Shown: positions 58,501-64,000 of the stretch, in pieces
How the letters are laid out: every line of letters starts with the position of its first letter
Position numbering within the stretch: the first letter of the stretch is position 1
DNA from: Aurantiochytrium sp. KH105
Lineage: Eukaryota > Sar > Bigyra > Thraustochytrida > Thraustochytriidae
Assembly: GCA_003116975.1 (NCBI GenBank)
Contig: BGKB01000007.1
Span: 186,001 to 250,000 of the forward strand
Direction: 5' to 3'
DNA length: 64,000 nucleotides
Translations under genes and position numbers: made by a program
Notes under the pieces: generated by a model
Told to the model about the DNA's origin: nothing
Databases searched by the model: none
What the model saw: the letters and a program-made list of their open reading frames with translations, nothing else

Positions 58501-61286
58501 AGGGTCGCAAAGACATCTGCCACGTCAAAGCAACGGTACGCGCGCGCAATCTGCACCGCACGCTCTGCGACCGTCTCGGACTGTGCCAGAACATACATGA
58601 GAATGGCTTTGGCCTGTGTTGCACTTCCAAAGTTGATCTGCCGGTCGAGCTGGAAAGATGATAGCAACGAAGAAAGATCCATAAGCCTCTTTTGATCCAA
58701 GATCTCGCCTTGCAAGTCCGTGGTCCAGGTCATGGCCGTCTCCACTACGGCAGAAAGTTCATCGCTGTATGGCGGCACAATGTTGCGCATGAGAGTGAGC
58801 ACGGCGCGCGAAGCGGCCGTCAGATCCCCAATTTGTCCGACGGCTTTGACCGCACATTGCTCCCACGCACTGCTCGACGAGTCGATCTCCAGAGCGACGC
58901 GCGAAATGTAACGCACCAAAACTTCGTCTGCGTCAACGCCGTATCGGGCTGCGCATGGCCTCAAATGGTCCTTGGTTGCCCTGGCAATCAGCTCGGGCGC
59001 CGTCACACGGCTCATCATGTCCATGAGCACCTCAACGCGCGAAGCACTCCGAAAAGCCTCGACGCTGATTGCAAGCGCATGCTCACGCTGCAAGTGAATC
59101 ACCTCGACGAGATCGGCACGCAGGCGTTCAAGCTCGGCAATGGCATGATTCTCTGCCCGAGGTCCACTCTCGGCAGCCTGTCTGGCAAGTTCGCCTGGAC
59201 TGCACAGACGAAGTTTGAGCTTTTCCCGTTCCGTTTGGACCTGCGCAGACGCAATCATTGCAGCCTCTTGGATCAGGCTCAAAGCGCTAACAGCATCGAG
59301 CGTCTTACTGGCCATGAACACGGACCACGATGCTAGTTGTGCCTTTTGTCCGTGCGAACGAACGTGCGGGCCGACGTGGTCACGAAGCCAGTCTACGAGG
59401 ACTTCTGAAGAAGTCTCGGCAGGAATATAGGCCAACAAACGTACCACGTCGTCCTCTTCAGCACGAATGTGCCGGTGCAAGACAATCGCAGCCATTTGTA
59501 GCTGTCCCTTTTGGAGGAACAGAGTGAGGGCTTGCATCAGGCGGCACGTGCGAAATCGCTGCCATTCTTCACAGTCAAAGGCATCACTCAGCAACGTATA
59601 CGTTTCCAGTCTGTACAGCGCATCCTTTACTTGTGCGAGGAGCGCCTCGTGAGCATGATCGCTGCACAGATCCTCAGCCTTGCGCAGGAGTCGCTTTTGC
59701 GCTGCGGGGGCGCCTGGCAAGCGAACTTGCATGCACCCTTGCACAACAAAGCCGAGGAATCGCTGAGGGTCCATGGCAATAAGTTCATCCACAACGCCAA
59801 AAAACTTTTCGTAAATCGTTTCTGGAAGGTCCGAGATGCCCTCGCCGTCCAATAGGTGCGAACGCGCCGTTTCCAAGAGCTGGCTCAGTTTGCCCTTGAA
59901 TGCACGATCTCGACCCGGCAAGTCGTGCTGCGTTGCAAGAGCAAGAGCCTCGTCGAAGCGACCTCCGCTCAGGAGTGACTCAAAGCGCATGGCGTCGTTG
60001 CTCTCAAAGCAAACAATCCCCTTGACCCCCCCCGTGCTTTGTTGACGAATTGCGAAGCTGCGCGAACCCGGAATGGCGACAAGGCGACTCGCAGTGTCGC
60101 TGGCCTCATCTTCGTCTCGGACTCGCGACTCGTATAGCGTTTCGAGCGTCGTCGATCCATGCAGCCGGATTCGTGCGACCTGGAGCGTGCCATCAGCGCG
60201 CAGGATACCAAGACGCGCACCCGTTCCCATGCAAGCAATGTCGACAATGCCTGGGCTCACGCAAAGGCAGCGCAAGAGCGTCGCACGGCGCGCATCCCAA
60301 AGACAGACGCGGCCCGACTGGCTTAGGGTCACTGCCATCGTTTGGCTCGCTGTGTTTTCCAGCGCGCAAAAGGGCGATGTGCTGTCCAGTGGGTCGCCTC
60401 CGACACTGTCGCAGCGAAGGGGAGACCGGCTGTCCACGCTGACCCAGACAGAAAGTTGCGGGGCATCTCGCGCAGCCAAGAGGACGCGAAGAAATCCCGT
60501 AGCTTCATTTCGAGCAACGAGCATGCCCATGGATCCGCCGGCAGCGCAGCTTGGGTCAAGCTCAAAGCTTTGCATCGAGGCCGAATCCCGGACACTCTTG
60601 AGCAAAGCCGTGTTCCCGCCTTCTGCCGCGTCCTCCAGGAGGTGCAAGCACAAGTTAGAGAACCGAAAGAGGCGCGCAGGATTTCGAGAGGCGATAAAAA
60701 GTTCTTCGCCCACTTGCTCGCTGTCGAAAAAGCTTGGCTGTTCCAAGAATGTCATGCAATCGAATCGCTGTCCCCGCGTTCCGAGCATGGGCTGCGAAAA
60801 GAGCAGGGAGCCTCGGTCGCTGATAAAGTGCAAGGTGCCGCGCGCGTCGCCCACACAAAAGCAAGTCCCGCTCGAGTTCCATGCCAAGACATCTGCCGAA
60901 AGGCTGAAGCGCGCACGTTCTATGGCGGGACCCATCTTCGCATCAAGTTCGAGCAGCCGCAGGTCCTTCCCAGCGCCCAAGCACATCATCGTGCCAGGCT
61001 GCACTGTGCCGTCGTCGTGCTCATCGTCCTCGCTGTGCCCAGAGGCTTGCGCTGCAGCGTAGACAATGCTGCCTTGTTGAGGCAGCTTTTCGTTGCCAGA
61101 TTGAGACAGGCCCTGCTCGGCCCCGAGGTTGCCAGCAGTGGCATCGTTTTCTGCGTCAGATTCTTGACTCTGGCGCTTCGCAGTTGATGCATCTCCAACC
61201 TCAGTCTGCTTCCCAGCAGCAACGAGGTCCACCTCGACGACGGTGGCCAGAGCGAACAGGTCGCGGTCCATGCCCGTTTGCGCCAT
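55551..61286 (-). CDS. Kinetochore-associated protein KNTC1/Rod-like (RZZ complex)
   Basis: 1911 aa, single exon from ATG at 61286 (frame open to 61508). The N-terminal ~450 residues form a beta-propeller, with WD-like strands such as SADVLAWNSSGTCFCVGDARGTLHFIS (seen in parts) and VCLWDARRATLL. A long alpha-solenoid follows from FESLLSGGRFDEALALA onward. The Rod C-terminal-type region includes DLVHGLYLKLLFLDE and VLELLRICEVRLNLHALFEENPW. In animals Rod joins ZW10 and Zwilch at unattached kinetochores to recruit Spindly/dynein and Mad1/Mad2. The assignment rests on overall layout and local similarity; a NAG/NBAS-type relative of the same superfamily is the main alternative. Confidence 0.75.
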   Translation of the reverse strand: MAQTGMDRDLFALATVVEVDLVAAGKQTEVGDASTAKRQSQESDAENDATAGNLGAEQGLSQSGNEKLPQQGSIVYAAAQASGHSEDDEHDDGTVQPGTMMCLGAGKDLRLLELDAKMGPAIERARFSLSADVLAWNSSGTCFCVGDARGTLHFISDRGSLLFSQPMLGTRGQRFDCMTFLEQPSFFDSEQVGEELFIASRNPARLFRFSNLCLHLLEDAAEGGNTALLKSVRDSASMQSFELDPSCAAGGSMGMLVARNEATGFLRVLLAARDAPQLSVWVSVDSRSPLRCDSVGGDPLDSTSPFCALENTASQTMAVTLSQSGRVCLWDARRATLLRCLCVSPGIVDIACMGTGARLGILRADGTLQVARIRLHGSTTLETLYESRVRDEDEASDTASRLVAIPGSRSFAIRQQSTGGVKGIVCFESNDAMRFESLLSGGRFDEALALATQHDLPGRDRAFKGKLSQLLETARSHLLDGEGISDLPETIYEKFFGVVDELIAMDPQRFLGFVVQGCMQVRLPGAPAAQKRLLRKAEDLCSDHAHEALLAQVKDALYRLETYTLLSDAFDCEEWQRFRTCRLMQALTLFLQKGQLQMAAIVLHRHIRAEEDDVVRLLAYIPAETSSEVLVDWLRDHVGPHVRSHGQKAQLASWSVFMASKTLDAVSALSLIQEAAMIASAQVQTEREKLKLRLCSPGELARQAAESGPRAENHAIAELERLRADLVEVIHLQREHALAISVEAFRSASRVEVLMDMMSRVTAPELIARATKDHLRPCAARYGVDADEVLVRYISRVALEIDSSSSAWEQCAVKAVGQIGDLTAASRAVLTLMRNIVPPYSDELSAVVETAMTWTTDLQGEILDQKRLMDLSSLLSSFQLDRQINFGSATQAKAILMYVLAQSETVAERAVQIARAYRCFDVADVFATLFENMTLQSEPPSEEKVRELHSLMVELCPDVVVSVEERVRNFCMWGLAEESDAESDEERLALARLGAMVGACGGHAWSAGFEAARDLQTEFSIRLDLQDFSLDGDAEGLLELHVMRESTNSKTTELGRRASLLGFSREQMAGRVAIWLARQEPKNLDACLAWGARPMSQYWKQRLAVELAMRFPSSSRAQRAGHDLLMDVCLNTKDDAQLCRATTLLRSSSLVQAVLDRCGDGFEWDASEDAAVPTRSLARAAHAWFKEHGTVLESTAVLPLLAGFLYALGARQNPEPAAEALMGHLSQNGALQLGLRVVGIAVRPGLTETAMKLVRGLADKVLSAPHMDADLALGYLLADAQGSSAFASFRSSLPKNDRGDFARLQKLAGVGISLGRCRHMQDVVLDCQRMQENARWWTWLQSLNVDFDPTRFTAEGAKANVYLQQTLLQLCIPRSGYDLEKTVAFAETYKVRNDLVHGLYLKLLFLDESADLNKHRDEIALARCRMDDSLLLQVCEHVFPRVPGTSYERLEAVCRLCAWPGQAKYLQVLELLRICEVRLNLHALFEENPWPALELCLEPDTVKWLVALSDPLDLDPNDFYLCLVRKLMRAGESVTKSVLPVLNNVKSHGRVLEACSWLVGQVGTPEAKLLILRFALERAESDEMTRLANQLATELDLRRAGIAARLPSKKADLDYGKLIADLYDRFGPVAATQWQDRHRLHQVAEQLAHRHGVDLLEVRKRLVLGWLATTSTSSSSTTTTSSASARLQEAQQVEEELLQRIVYTMSARPGPDADRDTCRGIAYLLNFAFQTDVPGRSFASRARALRAVFRLGSSAQIDSVYSQRGADALPLDLHLQYCIYMSVFEDLHLPHTFDQLVQCDKRGLVRGLWRDHRGDERAVQLVAHLMLDFDLLDEPKIVQALLRQMLSLGMRREFFFTTQQILQRRVEIADLPELFAQAHKASAQEDAEDAALQQLITALVRSHPGLLAQQR

Positions 61287-61561
61287 GGCCGGCTTGGTGC
61301 GCGGGTCCCTTGCGCCTTCGAAGCAAGTCGTTCCCGACTCGGCAAGCGGTACGAGTTTGCCAGCGTGACACGTACGCGCTCGCCCCGATGCGAGCTTTCG
61401 CAGTCGTCCGTTTCGACTGCCGACGTGCGTACGCTCGCTTGCACGCACGCGCTCGTGCCGCGCGAATGGCTTTTGATCAGGGGTTTGGGCGCGGCGGTTG
61501 TCGCGCAAGAGGATACCCTACTTCGTGTAACATTCACACCATATAAATCCTGCATGTTAAA

Positions 61562-64000
61562 CTACTTCTTCTCCTTATGAGACACGGTGGACTCGGCGAC
61601 GCCCGGCTCCCGGGGCGCGCTGAGAGCGGCGATGCCGGCCACGGTGGTCCTGGCACGCTCCGCGACGGACCTTACCCGCGCTCGCGAGGCAGCGACCCGG
61701 AGCTCGAACTGCAGCCTCCGGAATTTGAGGTCCTTCTCCTTCGAGGGTGCCGCGCACAGCGCCCACAGCGACAGCTCCCGCAGCGAGATCGTCCCATTCC
61801 CGTCTTTATCAATGAGCGAGAGCGCCTCGGTGGCCTCTTCGGCGGTGAGCACATGCCCGATCGAGAACGCCAAGGCACGAAACTCGCCGGGATCGAGTCC
61901 ATCGTCTCTGTTACTGTCGAAGCGCCGAAAGGCCCTCTCGATCGGCGTCAGTCTCCAGGACTCGCATGCGAGGTACGCGCGAATGGCATGCGCGTCGGCG
62001 TCCTCTTGCGACATCGCCGGCCATTCCCTGGCAGCGACGCAAATGTCTTGCGAGCGAGCAAATTGATCTGCGCGCTCCGAGAGGTCTGCTGCGTGCCGCT
62101 TGCGCTCGCCCGAACACAGTTCGCGGCAAGCTTCTTCAAGAGAAGCTCTCGCGCAACGTTCGTCCTCGACGAGGCAGGCCGCAGCGCGATCACGTGCACG
62201 CATAGCCTCGTATATACGAAGCTCGAAAGCGTTCAGATCCAGGAGCACGTTTCCATTGTTCAAGGCGCGACATCGTCCGAGCAACTTGCGCAAGAGCTCT
62301 TGCATCCTTCGTGGCTCCAACAAGGAATCCTGCGCCTCTGAAGCAATCGCTTCGACGCCTTCGTGCTGGGGAATGAGATTTACAAATGCATGTATCGCGC
62401 TTCCCCGCGTTACAGGCTGACCGCGCTTCAGCTCGAGACTCACTTGCGGAGTCCACTCTCCACGTACGCGGTCAAAACTGGCAACTGTTAAAAGATCGCC
62501 TTGATCCGACAATGTCGCGCGTAGAATCGAGCCCAGCCGCTGACTTGATTGTCCAACGCAGCGGAGTAGACGTCCGTGGCGCAAAAATTCGCGATCGAAC
62601 GAGACTGCGTCGTCTTTACCGTTCTCTGCACCTCGCAGAACAAAACGCGTGCGCGACGCTAGCCACGTCACGAGTCTCTGCATCTCCGATGCCGATTCTG
62701 CTTCAGCATGCGCCAAGAATGGAACATCGGATCGCTTTGTGCAAGCTAATATATCGAGCATATCCGCCGGTAGTGTCACCGAGTGCTTGACAAGTATTTC
62801 GGCATCAGGATCGCTCTCCGGTGTTGCTCCTCCCGTTACAGGTCCAAGTCCGACACGAGCGGAAGGATCCAGCAGCTCCCGCATGATAGTGTCTCCTGAT
62901 GACGTTCTCGCAGCTGCCGCCGTATACCTCGCGAGAAGCTCCCTCTCCATTTTCCAATCATCTTTGGCCACATCAAATTGACCTTCTTGACTTGCATATC
63001 GTGCAGCCTCTTGAACTTCCGACTCGGTCTTTGCATGCGCATCGCTCTGTGCAAATACTTCAATGCCCGCATCAATGCTCGACGACGACTTAAGTGAAGA
63101 TCTTCTGATCAATGCAGCATCCTCGTTTTCTGCGGTCGTCTCGATCATGCCCTCGTCGGAATTTGTAAGACTCTCATCGGCAACGATCATCTTCGTATTT
63201 GAGGCCGGCAACGATGGCCCTTCAATCGGCAGAGCAAATTCGGCTCCTGTTTGTGTTTGTAGGAATACACGCTCTTCGATTGGATCGTAGCGGATGCGAA
63301 AAGGCCCTATTTTCCGTGAAACACCCCGCAAAAGAGTTTGAGACAGACTCGCCACGCTTCGTGACACTTCAGCCCGCGCCATAGTTTCGTGCGCGTCACC
63401 GCGGGCAAGCGTACGCAAATCTTCTGCCTCTTGCCAACATTCTTCACTCACAACGTCGAGATCGATTGTGTGGCTTGAAATATGGTTCCAAGACGGTACA
63501 CGAACTTGCACTAGAGCGTCTCCGGATGGTCCTTGCCAACACCTCAAAACACAGCCAATCCCATCGATGCGTCGCACTGCCTCGACTGTCGCTCTCTTCC
63601 ATGACTTGGGACTTGCCGAACGTAGCGCATAACGCTTCATGACAGTACTGCTTGGCCACAAAATCTTTCGAGCAGATGCGTCAAGACGCAAGCCATCAAG
63701 AGCTCCTGTGAGACGGCTTCTACGGGCGTGCCTTAGTCCAGCAATTCTGTTTGCCAAACGTGTCCTCTCTTCGTATATCTTGTCCATGTGCGGCGCCTGG
63801 ACCATGACATGTGCATTTTCTTCAAGATATAAAGTAGTCTGCTCTTGCGCAGTCTTGGCCAGATCGTCTTCAAGTGCCATGGCCGCCTGCTCGGTACAAC
63901 ACACGCGCGTATCCTTTTCACGTTGCGTCTCTCGTCGCATGCGAAGCCAAAGGTTTCGATTGCGCTCCAAAACGTCCATCGACACCGAGACGTTTCCGCG
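61562..64000 (-). CDS. EF-hand, coiled-coil protein; 5' end possibly beyond the window
   Basis: The frame ends at TAG 61562-61564. The first visible ATG is at 63979, but the frame stays open to the edge, so the true start may lie outside. At least 805 aa. The N-terminal 130 residues are charged helices (RNRNLWLRMRRETQREKD). A middle beta/alpha region of unknown fold contains acidic Ser-rich linkers. Near the C-terminus two EF-hands appear: FRRFDSNRDDGLDPGEF (D-x-N-x-D-x-G) and LIDKDGNGTISLREL (D-x-D-x-N-x-G), both with intact calcium ligands. A final helix is Arg/Ala-rich. It follows the KNTC1-like gene in the same orientation, 275 bp upstream of that start. Function unknown; calcium-regulated scaffold is inference. 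Confidence 0.8.
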   Translation of the reverse strand, partial: RGNVSVSMDVLERNRNLWLRMRRETQREKDTRVCCTEQAAMALEDDLAKTAQEQTTLYLEENAHVMVQAPHMDKIYEERTRLANRIAGLRHARRSRLTGALDGLRLDASARKILWPSSTVMKRYALRSASPKSWKRATVEAVRRIDGIGCVLRCWQGPSGDALVQVRVPSWNHISSHTIDLDVVSEECWQEAEDLRTLARGDAHETMARAEVSRSVASLSQTLLRGVSRKIGPFRIRYDPIEERVFLQTQTGAEFALPIEGPSLPASNTKMIVADESLTNSDEGMIETTAENEDAALIRRSSLKSSSSIDAGIEVFAQSDAHAKTESEVQEAARYASQEGQFDVAKDDWKMERELLARYTAAAARTSSGDTIMRELLDPSARVGLGPVTGGATPESDPDAEILVKHSVTLPADMLDILACTKRSDVPFLAHAEAESASEMQRLVTWLASRTRFVLRGAENGKDDAVSFDREFLRHGRLLRCVGQSSQRLGSILRATLSDQGDLLTVASFDRVRGEWTPQVSLELKRGQPVTRGSAIHAFVNLIPQHEGVEAIASEAQDSLLEPRRMQELLRKLLGRCRALNNGNVLLDLNAFELRIYEAMRARDRAAACLVEDERCARASLEEACRELCSGERKRHAADLSERADQFARSQDICVAAREWPAMSQEDADAHAIRAYLACESWRLTPIERAFRRFDSNRDDGLDPGEFRALAFSIGHVLTAEEATEALSLIDKDGNGTISLRELSLWALCAAPSKEKDLKFRRLQFELRVAASRARVRSVAERARTTVAGIAALSAPREPGVAESTVSHKEKK

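Overview
This window looks like nuclear DNA of a flagellated, intron-poor protist. The best guess is a thraustochytrid/labyrinthulomycete stramenopile, inferred from gene content and style and not proven. Genes are GC-rich, mostly single-exon, and closely packed on both strands. The four introns found are short, with GTACG or GTAAG donors and AG acceptors. Intergenic DNA is full of tetranucleotide microsatellites. There are no operons or Shine-Dalgarno signals. Mitochondrial presequences, a ciliary WD40 protein, a kinetochore protein and a class C-type 7TM receptor all point to a eukaryote.

Layout, left to right. 0-13 kb: 5' end of a peroxisomal ABCD half-transporter; a gene-free repeat-rich gap; a C2HC zinc-finger protein with a predicted myristoylation site; an uncharacterised multipass membrane protein; an MscS-type channel; COA5/PET191; a small two-exon coiled-coil protein; a two-exon mitochondrial RsfS/MALSU1; and a class 2 dihydroorotate dehydrogenase. 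13-17.3 kb: a mobile-element island. A 41-bp palindromic repeat array is interrupted by two abutting ~2-kb elements, one with a decayed Myb/SANT-like gene and one with an intact DDE transposase, terminal inverted repeats and a TTA duplication.

17-31.5 kb: a sphingosine/diacylglycerol-kinase-family lipid kinase; an alpha/beta hydrolase of the CLD1/ABHD type; a two-exon arginyl-tRNA synthetase with a GST-like N-terminal domain; CFAP52/WDR16; a TGS1-like RNA cap methyltransferase; a MORN-repeat protein; and a 7TM receptor resembling class C GPCRs. 33.8-46.3 kb: an iduronate-sulfatase-like secreted enzyme; a two-exon AMP-binding ligase; a tRNA-Lys(TTT)-like gene; inositol-pentakisphosphate 2-kinase; and a 1912-aa PAN/apple-domain type I membrane protein with an NPxY tail.

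46.3-64 kb: a gene-poor stretch; two paralogous ~76-aa proteins of unknown family 1.5 kb apart; a membrane-anchored amidase divergent from a Kir-type potassium channel with an altered selectivity filter; a KNTC1/Rod-like kinetochore protein; and an EF-hand protein that reaches the right edge.

The most unusual items are the nested mobile elements, the paralogous small-protein pair, the TIGYA Kir filter, the GST-ArgRS fusion, the giant PAN receptor and the tRNA-like gene whose acceptor stem does not pair. Family names come from motif recognition without database searches.
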